This document shows positions 1 to 7,534 of a stretch of DNA of 22,140 bases, in pieces. The translations under genes and the position numbers were made by a program. The notes below the pieces were generated by a model. The model searched no databases. It was given only the letters and a program-made list of their open reading frames with translations, and was not told the origin of the DNA. Position 1 is the stretch's first letter, and every line of letters starts with the position of its first letter. Location: the NCBI GenBank assembly GCA_937881255.1, contig CALGFH010000070.1:1-22140 (forward strand). Direction: 5' to 3'. This stretch comes from an uncultured Actinomycetes bacterium. Its GTDB lineage: Bacteria; Actinomycetota; CALGFH01.

Positions 1-2874
1 GGGGGGGTCGGGGCCGGGGGGCCCGAGGGCCGGGCCCTGGGGGGCTGGGTCGGGGCCCGGGGCCTCGGGGGCTAGGTCGGGGTCCGGGGGGCTGTGGACA
101 ACCGAACCCCCTGCATCCGCCGATGGGTTAGCCTCCCCCACCGGGGGACCTGGCACCGGAGGCTGAGGTTGCGGTGCGCCCGGCGACTCGGGACCCGGCA
201 CCGGAGGCCGGGGCACCGGAGACCGAGGTTGCGGCGCGCCCGGTGACTCAGGACCCGGCACCAGAGGCCGAGGTTGCGGCGCGCCCGGCGGCGGTGGACC
301 CGGCACCGGAAGGTGGGGCTCTGGCGCGCCGGCGGTCGCGACCGCGAGCAGGCAGATGTCTCTTGGCAGGTCGGTGGGGACCTGCCAGTCGAAGGTGGCG
401 ACGGCCGACCGGCCGGGCTGGAGGTCGCCGACCTGGGCTGCGGGGCCGACCGGCAGCCAGGGGGAACCGGGCGGCGGGTCGGCGTCGCCGGTGATCCAGG
501 GACCGGGCGGGACGTCGGGGGGGCGGAGGGAGGCCGGGGTGGCAAGGACCCGGACCCGGACGCCGGCCAGGGGGCCGGGGCCACGGTGGTGGACCTGGAC
601 GTGGACGCGGGCCGGGCGGCCGGGGTCGACCCGCCCGCCGGGGTCGGGGAGCCCCGCTGTGCCCGGCCAGCGGTCGTCCTCGAACTCGACCGGCTCCACC
701 GGGGCGTCCCGGGGTCGCGGGGGCACCTCGAGCTTGATGTCCGGGCACTCCCACCACGGTCCCCCGGGCCGGGGCCGGGCGGCGGGGGAGCGACCGGACC
801 GCAGGGCCGGGGTGGCCGTCGCCGGCCCAGGATGGCCGTCCAGCGGCAGCTCCCAGACGCCCCGGCCCAGCAGGCCGGCCCGGAGCAGTCGCTCGGGGCC
901 GCGCACGGCCAGGGCGAGCACCGGGGCGTTGGGCAGCCCAGCGCCCAGCGGCCGCCAGCCCGTCCCGTCGTCCCCGGACCACCAGACCCCGGCGTCGGTG
1001 CCCGCGAACACCGTCCCCGGCCGCTCCGGGTCGGGCACGACCGCCGAGACCGGAACCTCCGGCAGCCCCACCCCGCGATCGTCCCAGGTCGCGCCCCCGT
1101 CCTCGGACCGCCACACCCGCCCGCGCGGGCCACCCTCCTCCGACGTCTCCTCCCGGCCCGCCGCTCGGGTGGGCCAGGCGGCCCAGGCGACCCCCGGCCG
1201 GGCCGGGTCGGCGGCCACCCCGGCGACCCGGCCGCCGCGGGGCCGGGCCAGGCCGGTCACCGTCCAGGCGCCGCCGGCCCGCTCGAGCTGGAGCAGCTCG
1301 CCTTCGGCGGTCCCGGCGAGCAGCCGGTCCGGGCCGGCGGCGGTCAGGGCCGTCACCGCCCCGCGAACCCGCGGCAGGGCGACGGCCGTCCAGGTCGACC
1401 CGGCGTCGGCGGAGACGACCAGCCCGCCCCCGCCGAGCGCGACCAGCTCACCACCGGCGGTCACCGCCGGGTCGCCCGACCCCACCGGGCACCACACCTC
1501 GCCGCCTTCGTAGCGCAGGGTCCCGAGCTCGCCGGCCCCGGCCAGCAGCCAGGCCGCGTGGTCGGCCAGGTGGGCGACCTCGGCCACGGCCAGGCCGGTG
1601 GCCAGCGACCGCCAGGAGCGCCCGCCGTCGGGCGAACGGAACAGCCCGCCCTCGTTGGCCACGTACAGGGCCCGCGGGTCGCCGGGCTCGAACACCACCG
1701 CGTGCTGGCCCAGCGGGAGGCTGTCGCCGGCCGGGCGCGCCGTCAGGTCCACCCACGACCAGCGGCCGTCGGGGCCGCGGGCCCCCCGGTGGAGGCCGGC
1801 GGCGCCCAGCCAGACGACCTCGGGGTGGGCGGGGTCGGCCGCGCAGGCCCAGCTGTGCCAGGCCTGGCGGCTGTGGAGGTCGGCCGGGGGCTTCACCGGG
1901 TGGAACTCCCCGCCGGCGGGCTCGCGCCGCCACAGGTGCCCGACCCCGTCGCCGGCCGCGAACACGTACGCCAGCTGGCCCTCCGGGCCGTGGGCGACCG
2001 CCACCCGGTCGAAGCCGCCCGGGGCCGCCGTCAGCGGCACCGGCCGCCAGGTCGCCCCGCCGTCCTCGGACCGGTGCAGCCCGTGCTCCCCCCCGGCGAG
2101 CAGCTCGCTCCCGGCCCAGCCCGGCTCCCCGGTGCGCCCCCATGGGGCCCCTCCGGCCGAGACCGACCAGGAACGGCCGGCCAGGCGCGGCTCCCAGCTG
2201 TGGCCGCCGTCGGCCGAGGCCCACAGCCCGGCGGTGGTCGCGGCCAGCAGCCGGCCGGGGTCGCCGGGGTCGACCAGCAGGTCGTGGAAGCCGGCGCCCA
2301 GCAGCTCCCCGGCGACCAGGGCCCGCCAGGTGGCGCCGCCGTCGCCGGAGCGGAGCAGCCCGACCCCCAGGGCGGCCAGCGCCTCGCCCTGGCCGGTGCC
2401 GGCGTAGGCGACCCGCGGGTCGCCGGGGGCGAAGGCGACCGCCCCGACGGCGGCCGTCGGCTGGTCGTCGGTCCGGGGCGCCCAGGTCAGCCCGCCGTCG
2501 CGGCTCTCCCAGACCCCGCCGCCGGCGGCCAGCAGGTGCCGGGGGTCGCCGGGGTCGACCGCCACCGCCACCACCCGCCCGGCCACCCGGGGCCGGCTCC
2601 CTGGCCCGGACCCGGCCGTGCGCCCGTGGGGGATGGCGAACGGGCCCAGCGGCCGCCAGGCCGGGCCGGGATGGTGGTGGAGGAGGAGGGCCAGCTCCTC
2701 CAGGGCGGCCAGGCGGGCGGCGGCGTAGGCCGGCCCGTCCCCCGGCCCGAGGTCGCGGTGCAGCCGGAACCGGTCGAGACGGGCCGGGCCCACCGCCCCG
2801 GCTCGACCGGAAGGGTCCGGAGAGCCCCGGTGGGGTGCCCCGGGGGATCGGTAGAGACCAACCGGCAGGTGCAT
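1..2874 (-). CDS. Asp-box (BNR) beta-propeller protein with proline-rich repeat tail, 3' end beyond the window
   Basis: The minus frame is open from an ATG at 2874 to the window edge (at least 958 residues, no stop seen). GGGAGG lies just upstream of the ATG. At least eight Asp-box repeats (S-x-D-x-G-x-T-W type) sit in this one frame, for example RSEDGGATW, RSGDGGATW, ASADGGHSW and RSPDGGRSW, with their Trp near residues 131, 183, 227, 276, 421, 495, 597 and 640. An IPHGRT motif before the first repeat fits the start of WD40/YVTN/BNR-like proteins. These repeats build sialidase- or Ycf48-like propellers; two propellers would fit. Residues about 700-850 resemble a CARDB-like beta-sandwich, and the end is a Pro/Gly-rich repeat. 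No signal peptide is evident from this start. No catalytic sialidase residues were identified, so the function is open; a binding or structural role is an inference. Confidence 0.85.
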   Translation of the reverse strand, partial: MHLPVGLYRSPGAPHRGSPDPSGRAGAVGPARLDRFRLHRDLGPGDGPAYAAARLAALEELALLLHHHPGPAWRPLGPFAIPHGRTAGSGPGSRPRVAGRVVAVAVDPGDPRHLLAAGGGVWESRDGGLTWAPRTDDQPTAAVGAVAFAPGDPRVAYAGTGQGEALAALGVGLLRSGDGGATWRALVAGELLGAGFHDLLVDPGDPGRLLAATTAGLWASADGGHSWEPRLAGRSWSVSAGGAPWGRTGEPGWAGSELLAGGEHGLHRSEDGGATWRPVPLTAAPGGFDRVAVAHGPEGQLAYVFAAGDGVGHLWRREPAGGEFHPVKPPADLHSRQAWHSWACAADPAHPEVVWLGAAGLHRGARGPDGRWSWVDLTARPAGDSLPLGQHAVVFEPGDPRALYVANEGGLFRSPDGGRSWRSLATGLAVAEVAHLADHAAWLLAGAGELGTLRYEGGEVWCPVGSGDPAVTAGGELVALGGGGLVVSADAGSTWTAVALPRVRGAVTALTAAGPDRLLAGTAEGELLQLERAGGAWTVTGLARPRGGRVAGVAADPARPGVAWAAWPTRAAGREETSEEGGPRGRVWRSEDGGATWDDRGVGLPEVPVSAVVPDPERPGTVFAGTDAGVWWSGDDGTGWRPLGAGLPNAPVLALAVRGPERLLRAGLLGRGVWELPLDGHPGPATATPALRSGRSPAARPRPGGPWWECPDIKLEVPPRPRDAPVEPVEFEDDRWPGTAGLPDPGGRVDPGRPARVHVQVHHRGPGPLAGVRVRVLATPASLRPPDVPPGPWITGDADPPPGSPWLPVGPAAQVGDLQPGRSAVATFDWQVPTDLPRDICLLAVATAGAPEPHLPVPGPPPPGAPQPRPLVPGPESPGAPQPRSPVPRPPVPGPESPGAPQPQPPVPGPPVGEANPSADAGGSVVHSPPDPDLAPEAPGPDPAPQGPALGPPGPDPP
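146..310. repeat. 45-bp tandem repeat coding a proline-rich 15-residue unit
   Basis: Units begin at 146, 191, 251 and (partial) 296. Three share a 45-base core, and the second unit is 60 bases because of an extra 15 bases. All lengths are multiples of three, so the reading frame of the overlapping Asp-box gene is kept. The unit on the minus strand reads about GAPQPRPLVPGPESP. Further Pro/Gly-rich low-complexity coding continues to position 1. This is a typical slippage-prone linker or stalk. Confidence 0.85.
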
Positions 2875-2925
2875 CGGGCCACCTCCCGCCCCGGGCGCGG
2901 CACGGCCCGAGGAAGATGCGGAGTC

Positions 2926-2931
2926 TATTCT
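2926..2931 (+). promoter_or_regulatory. Possible -10 element for the acuC-led operon
   Basis: TATTCT stands out in the 83-base divergent gap between the Asp-box gene and the acuC-like gene, 26 bases before the ATG at 2958. GGAGGAG at 2947-2953 serves as ribosome binding site. No convincing -35 was found, so this is tentative. Confidence 0.3.
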
Positions 2932-2957
2932 GAACCGACGGCGACGGGAGGAGCGGG

Positions 2958-4109
2958 ATGGCGGGACCGGTGACGGTCGTGTGGGACGAGGCCCTGGCCG
3001 CCTACGACTTCGGGCCCCAGCATCCGCTGCGGCCGGCCAGGGTGCAGCTGACCATGGCCCTGGCCCGGTCCTGCGGGCTGCTGGAGCAGGTCCGGGTGGC
3101 CGGGCCGGCGGCGGTCTCGGGAGCCGACCTGACCCGGGTGCACGAGCTCGACTACCTGGCCGCGGTCAAGGCGGCCGGGCGCGGGGAGGCCGACCCCCGG
3201 TTCGGGTTCGGCCCCGGCGACAACCCGCCGTTCCCCGGGATGCACGAGGCGGCCACCCGGGTCTGCGGGGCCACGGTGGCCGCGGCCGAGGCGATCCGCT
3301 CCGGGTCGGCCCTGCACGCGTTCTCCCCGGCCGGCGGCCTCCACCACGCCATGGCCGACCGGGCCAGCGGCTTCTGCGTCTACAACGACCCGGCGGTGGC
3401 GATCGCCTGGCTGCTCGACCAGGGGGTCGAGCGGATCGCCTACCTGGACGTCGACGTCCACCACGGCGACGGGGTCGAGGCCATCTTCGCCGGCGAGCCC
3501 CGGGTCCTGACGGTGTCGCTGCACGAGTCGGGCCGCTACCTGTTCCCCGGCACCGGCTTCGCCCACGAGGTCGGCGAGGGCCCGGCCCGGGGCACCGTGG
3601 CCAACCTGCCCCTGCCCCCGTCGACCACCGACGACCTCTACCTGGCCGCCTTCGACGCGGTGGTCCCGGCGCTGGTCCGCGCGTTCCAGCCCGAGGTGCT
3701 GGTCACCCAGCTGGGCTGCGACACCCACTACAGCGACCCGCTGGCCCACCTCGGCCTGACCGTCGGCGCCTACCGGCAGCTGGCCGGCCGCCTCCACGAC
3801 CTGGCCCACACGGTGACCGAGGGGCGCTGGCTGGCCACCGGCGGGGGCGGCTACCAGTGGGCGGCGGTGGTCCCGCGGGCCTGGTGCACCTACCTGGCCG
3901 AGATGGTCGGGGCCGAGCTGCCCACCCAGCTCCCCGAGGCCTACCTGGACGAGGCCGCCGACCGGTTCGGGGCCCTGATCGGCCCGGACATGGCCGACGA
4001 GGTGGTCGCGCTGCGCAGCGAGCACCGGTCCCAGGTCGAGACCGAGCTCGGCCGCACCATCGAGGTGGCCAGGAGCAACCTGTTCCCCCTGCACGGTCTG
4101 ACCGCCTGA
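2958..4109 (+). CDS. acuC: AcuC-like class I histone deacetylase family protein
   Basis: 383 residues. This is a Zn-dependent deacetylase of the arginase/HDAC fold; AcuC in Bacillus deacetylates acetyl-CoA synthetase. Visible motifs are the substrate-entry His pair in GGLHHA (H129, H130), YLDVDVHHGDG with the expected Zn ligands D166 and H168, CDTHYSDPL with the third ligand D255, and GGGGY with the transition-state Tyr at 299. All catalytic residues are therefore present and the length is normal for the family. The start is set by GGAGGAG a few bases upstream. It is the first gene of a plus-strand run, diverging from the Asp-box gene. The GNAT acetyltransferase three genes downstream could be its acetylating counterpart, but that is only inference. 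The substrate (acetyl-CoA synthetase or another acetyl-lysine protein or small molecule) cannot be told from sequence. Confidence 0.88.
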   Translation: MAGPVTVVWDEALAAYDFGPQHPLRPARVQLTMALARSCGLLEQVRVAGPAAVSGADLTRVHELDYLAAVKAAGRGEADPRFGFGPGDNPPFPGMHEAATRVCGATVAAAEAIRSGSALHAFSPAGGLHHAMADRASGFCVYNDPAVAIAWLLDQGVERIAYLDVDVHHGDGVEAIFAGEPRVLTVSLHESGRYLFPGTGFAHEVGEGPARGTVANLPLPPSTTDDLYLAAFDAVVPALVRAFQPEVLVTQLGCDTHYSDPLAHLGLTVGAYRQLAGRLHDLAHTVTEGRWLATGGGGYQWAAVVPRAWCTYLAEMVGAELPTQLPEAYLDEAADRFGALIGPDMADEVVALRSEHRSQVETELGRTIEVARSNLFPLHGLTA

Positions 4110-4175
4110 GAGCCGGCCCTTCCGCCGGCGTTCGCTACCATGGGAGGCCGACCCACGACCGACCGGAGCGCCAGC

Positions 4176-4958
4176 ATGCCCGACCTCCCCTCCCGCGACG
4201 AGCTCGGCCGCCACCTGGTGACGGCCCGGATCGCGGGGTCGGTGCGGACCCCGGTCTGGGACGTGCTCCGCAAGGCCGGCCTGGTCGCCGCCGGCGACCC
4301 CGACCACTGCTTCGGGCTGTCGGGCATGCACCGCTACACCCAGGCCGAGGTCCTGGCCGAGGTCACCCGCCAGTTCGGCTGGACCCACACGCCGGGTGAG
4401 CCCGGCGACGGCCCCACCTGGATCGAGCCGGAGCCGCTGCTGGACGAGATCGACCGGGCCGCCGCCCGCCTGGCCAGGGCGGCCTCGGCCGGCGAGCACG
4501 TCCTGTTCGCGACCGGCCACCCCACCGGCATGCTCGGCCTGTACCAGCAGATCGCCGTGGCCGTGCGGGAGGCCGGGGCCAAGGTGTCGCGACCCGGCGA
4601 CGGCCTCGCCTTCCAGTTCCACGAGCACCGGCGGCGGATCATCTACAGCGGCTGGGTGGCGGTGCTGGCCTCCGGGGCCAACCTCTACCACACCCACGAG
4701 GCCCACCCCATGGAGCTGGTGCTGGAGCAGGCCACCGAGGTCGACCTGGTCGTCGGCGACCACGGCTGGGCCGGGGCGGCCGCCGAGCGGGGCATCGACG
4801 TGGTCGCGGTGGCCGACATCAACGACCCGGCCCTGCCCATGGCCAAGGCCGAGGGCCGGGCCGGGATCGTCCTGGGCATGGACGACAACGTCCGCCCGAC
4901 CCCGTCGGCCTACGACCCGCTGGCCGACTACCTGCTGGCCAGGATCCTGCCGAGATGA
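4176..4958 (+). CDS. Actinobacterial 'phosphatase' family protein (function unproven)
   Basis: 260 residues from the ATG at 4176, chosen because GGAG lies 7 bases before it; an in-frame ATG at 4140 lacks a ribosome binding site. It resembles a protein commonly labelled only 'phosphatase' in actinobacterial genomes (from memory, Pfam PF15698). Visible features are a glycine-containing GHPTGMLGLYQQIA segment, His-rich FHEHRR and YHTHEAHPMELVLE segments, VVGDHGWAGAA, and a C-terminal VLGMDDNVRPTPSAYDPLADYLL-like stretch, here cited by its GMDDNVRP core. The several His and Asp residues would suit a metal-dependent hydrolase, but no classical phosphatase motif was recognised. It sits 66 bases after the acuC-like gene and 43 bases before the Clp1-like gene, and is probably co-transcribed with both. 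Confidence 0.7.
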   Translation: MPDLPSRDELGRHLVTARIAGSVRTPVWDVLRKAGLVAAGDPDHCFGLSGMHRYTQAEVLAEVTRQFGWTHTPGEPGDGPTWIEPEPLLDEIDRAAARLARAASAGEHVLFATGHPTGMLGLYQQIAVAVREAGAKVSRPGDGLAFQFHEHRRRIIYSGWVAVLASGANLYHTHEAHPMELVLEQATEVDLVVGDHGWAGAAAERGIDVVAVADINDPALPMAKAEGRAGIVLGMDDNVRPTPSAYDPLADYLLARILPR

Positions 4959-5001
4959 GGGCGGGCGCACACGAAGCCGGCTGCGGTGCAAAGGAGCGCC
5001 G

Positions 5002-5895
5002 ATGACCGACCGCTACGCGCGCCTGATCGAGCAGGTGCTCGACGACCCCGGCACGGTGCTGCTGCTGGGGTCGATGGACTCCGGCAAGACCACCTTCGCC
5101 AGGGCGCTGCTGGCCGGCGCCGTCGACCGCGGCATCCCCGCCGCCTACCTCGACACCGACGTCGGCCGGACCACCGTCGGGCCGCCCACCACCATCGGCC
5201 TCAAGCACGTGCTCGAGGCCAAGCACCTCGAGGACGACGAGCTCGCCCTGGCCGACGGGCTCTACTTCGTCGGCTGGGTCTCGGCCCAGTTCCACCTGCT
5301 GCCCCTGATCGCGGGCACGGCCAAGCTGATGGACGTGGCCCGCCGGGCCGGGGCCGAGCTGATCGTGGTCGACACCTCGAGCCTGATCAGCGGCGTCTAC
5401 GGCCAGATCCTCAAGTACCACAAGATGGAGGTCAGCCGGCCCGAGTACGTGATCGGGTTCGAGCGCGGCGAGGAGCTGGAGCCGCTGCTTGGCATCGCCC
5501 GCCGCTTCACCCCGGCCCGGGTCGAGGCCTACCCGGTCCACCCCGAGGCCCGCCCGACCACCGCCGACGAGCGCTCCGAGACCCGCCGGGCCCGCTTCGC
5601 CTCCTACTTCTCCGGCAACCTGCACCGCTGGCGGGTCAAGCCGACCGTGTTCCTGCCCTCGCTGCCCCCCGACGCCGACCTGGCCAGCCTGGCCGGCCTG
5701 CTGGTCGGCATGGAGGACGGCAAGGGCTCCTGTGTCGGCATCGGCTACCTCGAGCTGGCCGAGGACGGCCACCTGCGCATGATCTCGGCCGTCTCCGAGG
5801 GAGCCAGGGCGCTGCGCCTCGGCTCCACCCGGATCACCCCCGACTGGACCTCGACCACCCGGGTCGACCTCCGCCACCTGTTCGGCACCGAGTAG
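5002..5895 (+). CDS. Clp1-like P-loop NTPase (putative polynucleotide 5'-hydroxyl kinase family)
   Basis: 297 residues, start fixed by AAGGAG at 4991-4996. The Walker A motif is GSMDSGKTT (G23-T30, K29). It is followed by YLDTDVGRTTVGPP near residues 49-62, which matches the D-x-D-x-G segment of Clp1/Grc3/Nol9 RNA kinases. A Walker B-like strand ends at VVDTSS (D124). In eukaryotes and archaea the family phosphorylates RNA 5'-hydroxyl ends. Bacterial members are mostly uncharacterised, so RNA or nucleotide kinase activity is inference. The protein lacks the extra N- and C-terminal domains of eukaryotic Clp1. Its last codons and stop lie in the first copy of a short duplication at the junction with the next gene. 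Confidence 0.8.
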   Translation: MTDRYARLIEQVLDDPGTVLLLGSMDSGKTTFARALLAGAVDRGIPAAYLDTDVGRTTVGPPTTIGLKHVLEAKHLEDDELALADGLYFVGWVSAQFHLLPLIAGTAKLMDVARRAGAELIVVDTSSLISGVYGQILKYHKMEVSRPEYVIGFERGEELEPLLGIARRFTPARVEAYPVHPEARPTTADERSETRRARFASYFSGNLHRWRVKPTVFLPSLPPDADLASLAGLLVGMEDGKGSCVGIGYLELAEDGHLRMISAVSEGARALRLGSTRITPDWTSTTRVDLRHLFGTE

Positions 5896-5949
5896 CCGGC
5901 CCGTGGACCTCCGTCGCCGCTCCGGCACCGAGTAGCCGGCCCGTGGACC
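5883..5949. repeat. 40-bp tandem duplication across the Clp1-like/GNAT junction
   Basis: A 27-base identical segment occurs at 5883-5909 and 5923-5949, spaced by exactly 40 bases. Each copy carries the GAG-TAG end of the Clp1-like gene followed by CCCGTGGAC, which is the start context of the GNAT gene. The bases after each copy (TCCGTCGCCGCT versus CTGTCGCGCT) still look related, so the duplicated unit was probably the whole 40 bases with later drift. Only the GTG of the second copy (5943) is in frame with the GNAT gene. Confidence 0.85.
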
Positions 5950-6686
5950 CTGTCGCGCTGGCGGCCCGTGGCGAGTCGGTCTGGCACCGCCTCGGCCTGG
6001 CCGCCCTCGGCGTCGGCTGGGTCGAGCACGGCCAGGTGGCCAGGCGCACCCGGCCCGCCACCCCGGTGTTCCTCGGCGCGCTGTCCCTGCGGGCCGGGGT
6101 CCCGGCCGCCCGGCTCGCCCAGGCCGTCGAGGGCCTGGGGACGGGCCTGGCCGTCCGCGACGCCGGCGGGTCCGAGGACCTGCGCGGCCACGGCTTCGTC
6201 CTCCAGGTCGAGGAGCCGTGGATGCTGCGCCCGCCCGCCCCGCTCCCGCCAGCTCCCACCCTGCCCGGCCTGGTCGTGGCCCCCTGCCGGACCCCGGCCG
6301 AGGTCGAGCTGTTCGAGCGGACCAGCGTCGAGGCCTTCACCGGTGGCGCCGACAGCTGGGCCCGCGGCGCCATCCACCCCCCGGAGGCCAGCCTGCGCAT
6401 CCCCGGCCTGACCCTGCTCCTGGCCCGCCTCGACGGCCGGCCGGTCGGCACCGCCATCGCCGCCACCGACGGCACCGTCCTCAACGTCGGCGGCGTCGCC
6501 GTGGTCGCCCCGGCCCGCCACCAGGGGATCGGCACCCACCTCACCCTGGCCTGCCTGGCCACCGCCCCCACCCTCCCGGCCGTCCTCTCCAGCAGCGAGG
6601 ACGGCCACTCCCTCTACCGCAGCCTCGGATTCACCGACGTCGGCCCCAGCACCCTCTGGTGGCAGCCACCCTCCCGGGCGTCCTGA
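5943..6686 (+). CDS. GNAT-family N-acetyltransferase
   Basis: 247 residues from a GTG at 5943, the first plausible start after the duplicated stop. The C-terminal half has the GNAT acetyl-CoA core: VLNVGGVAVVAPARHQGIG, where RHQGIG is the Q/R-x-x-G-x-G/A pyrophosphate-binding loop, and the late SLYRSLGF motif typical of the last beta-alpha unit. The N-terminal 110 residues are less conserved and may be a degenerate second GNAT-like lobe (LSLRAGVPAARLAQAVEGLG). The acceptor is unknown. It lies 47 bases after the Clp1-like gene and 17 bases before the SAM hydrolase gene. No strong ribosome binding site is visible, so coupling to the upstream gene is likely. Confidence 0.82.
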   Translation: MDPVALAARGESVWHRLGLAALGVGWVEHGQVARRTRPATPVFLGALSLRAGVPAARLAQAVEGLGTGLAVRDAGGSEDLRGHGFVLQVEEPWMLRPPAPLPPAPTLPGLVVAPCRTPAEVELFERTSVEAFTGGADSWARGAIHPPEASLRIPGLTLLLARLDGRPVGTAIAATDGTVLNVGGVAVVAPARHQGIGTHLTLACLATAPTLPAVLSSSEDGHSLYRSLGFTDVGPSTLWWQPPSRAS

Positions 6687-6703
6687 GACGGCGGGGTGCC
6701 ACA

Positions 6704-7534
6704 ATGCCTGGCATGGCCGGGTACGACTGGATCACCTTCACCTCCGACTACGGGCTGGAGGACAACTTCGTCGGCGTCTGCCACGGGGTGATGGCCAGGG
6801 TGGCGCCGGGGGCGCGGGTGCTGGACGTGAGCCACGCGGTGGGGGCGCAGGACGTGCGGCAGGGGGCGCTCGTGCTGGCCCAGGCCGTGCCGTACCTGCC
6901 GCGGGCGGTGCACCTGGCGGTGGTCGACCCGGGGGTCGGGACCGGGCGGGGGATGGTGGCGGTCGAGGCCGGGGGGCAGGTGCTGGTCGGGCCGGACAAC
7001 GGGCTGCTGGTGTGGGCGGCCGAGGCGCTGGGCGGGGTCGGGCGGGTGGTCGCCCTCCAGGACCCGGCCTACCGGCTGGAGCCGGTGTCGCGGACCTTCC
7101 ACGGGCGGGACGTGTTCGCCCCGGCGGCCGCCCACGTGGCCGCGGGGGTGGACCCGGGGAATCTGGGTCCGGAGCTGAACCCGGGCGGGCTGGTGCGGCT
7201 GGAGCGGGAGGCGGCCCGGGTCGAGGGGGGACGGGCCCTGGCCGGGGTCGTGGCCGTCGACCACTTCGGCAACCTCGCCCTCGGCCTGGGCCGCCGGGAC
7301 CTGGAGCGGGCCGGGGTGGGGACCGGCGACGCGGTGGAGGTGCGGGCCGGGGGCCGGGCCCACCGGGCGGTGGTGGCCGAGACGTTCGCCTCGGTCGCGC
7401 CCGGCGAGCTGGTCGTGCACGAGGACTCCTTCGGGTCGCTGGCCGTGGCCGTCAACCAGGGCCGGGCCACCGACCGGCTCGGGGCCGGGGCGGGCGACCA
7501 GGTGGAGATCGTCCGCGCGCGGGGCGGGGCCTGA
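6704..7534 (+). CDS. SAM hydroxide adenosyltransferase / SAM hydrolase family (DUF62)
   Basis: 276 residues. Members of this family cleave S-adenosylmethionine with water (or halide in fluorinases/chlorinases) to give adenosine and methionine. Family motifs are clear: FTSDYGLEDNFVG (D15 is the conserved substrate Asp), VVDPGVGT, GPDNGLL, FHGRDVFAPAAA and DHFGNL in the C-terminal barrel domain. Length matches the hydroxide (non-halogenase) group. GGCGGGG lies 7-12 bases before the ATG at 6704; a second in-frame ATG at 6713 is possible. The stop overlaps the ATG of a 17-codon remnant (TGATG). The biological role of these enzymes, perhaps SAM or nucleoside salvage, is unsettled. Confidence 0.88.
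   Translation: MPGMAGYDWITFTSDYGLEDNFVGVCHGVMARVAPGARVLDVSHAVGAQDVRQGALVLAQAVPYLPRAVHLAVVDPGVGTGRGMVAVEAGGQVLVGPDNGLLVWAAEALGGVGRVVALQDPAYRLEPVSRTFHGRDVFAPAAAHVAAGVDPGNLGPELNPGGLVRLEREAARVEGGRALAGVVAVDHFGNLALGLGRRDLERAGVGTGDAVEVRAGGRAHRAVVAETFASVAPGELVVHEDSFGSLAVAVNQGRATDRLGAGAGDQVEIVRARGGA

Noticed and set aside
1..310. Possible CRISPR-like array because of regularly spaced repeats at the left end
   Set aside because: Repeats are directly adjacent, in frame and without unique spacers. They are coding tandem repeats of a proline-rich tail.
1448..2224. A 258-codon minus-strand frame inside the Asp-box gene
   Set aside because: It is on the same strand but in a different frame from the Asp-box repeats, is Arg/Gly/Pro-rich and has no domain. 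It is an out-of-frame shadow.
274..2973. A very long plus-strand open frame (about 899 codons) across the left third of the window
   Set aside because: Its translation is Gly/Pro/Arg/Ala-rich without any motif, while the opposite strand carries eight in-phase Asp-box repeats and a good ribosome binding site. It is an antisense shadow of GC-rich codon bias.
4140..4175. Upstream ATG at 4140 for the phosphatase-family gene
   Set aside because: No ribosome binding site before it; GGAG is well placed for the ATG at 4176.
2925..4991. A 688-codon minus-strand open frame opposite the acuC-like and phosphatase genes
   Set aside because: Repetitive Gly/Val/Asp/His-rich translation with no recognisable domain. 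The plus-strand AcuC motifs settle the coding strand.
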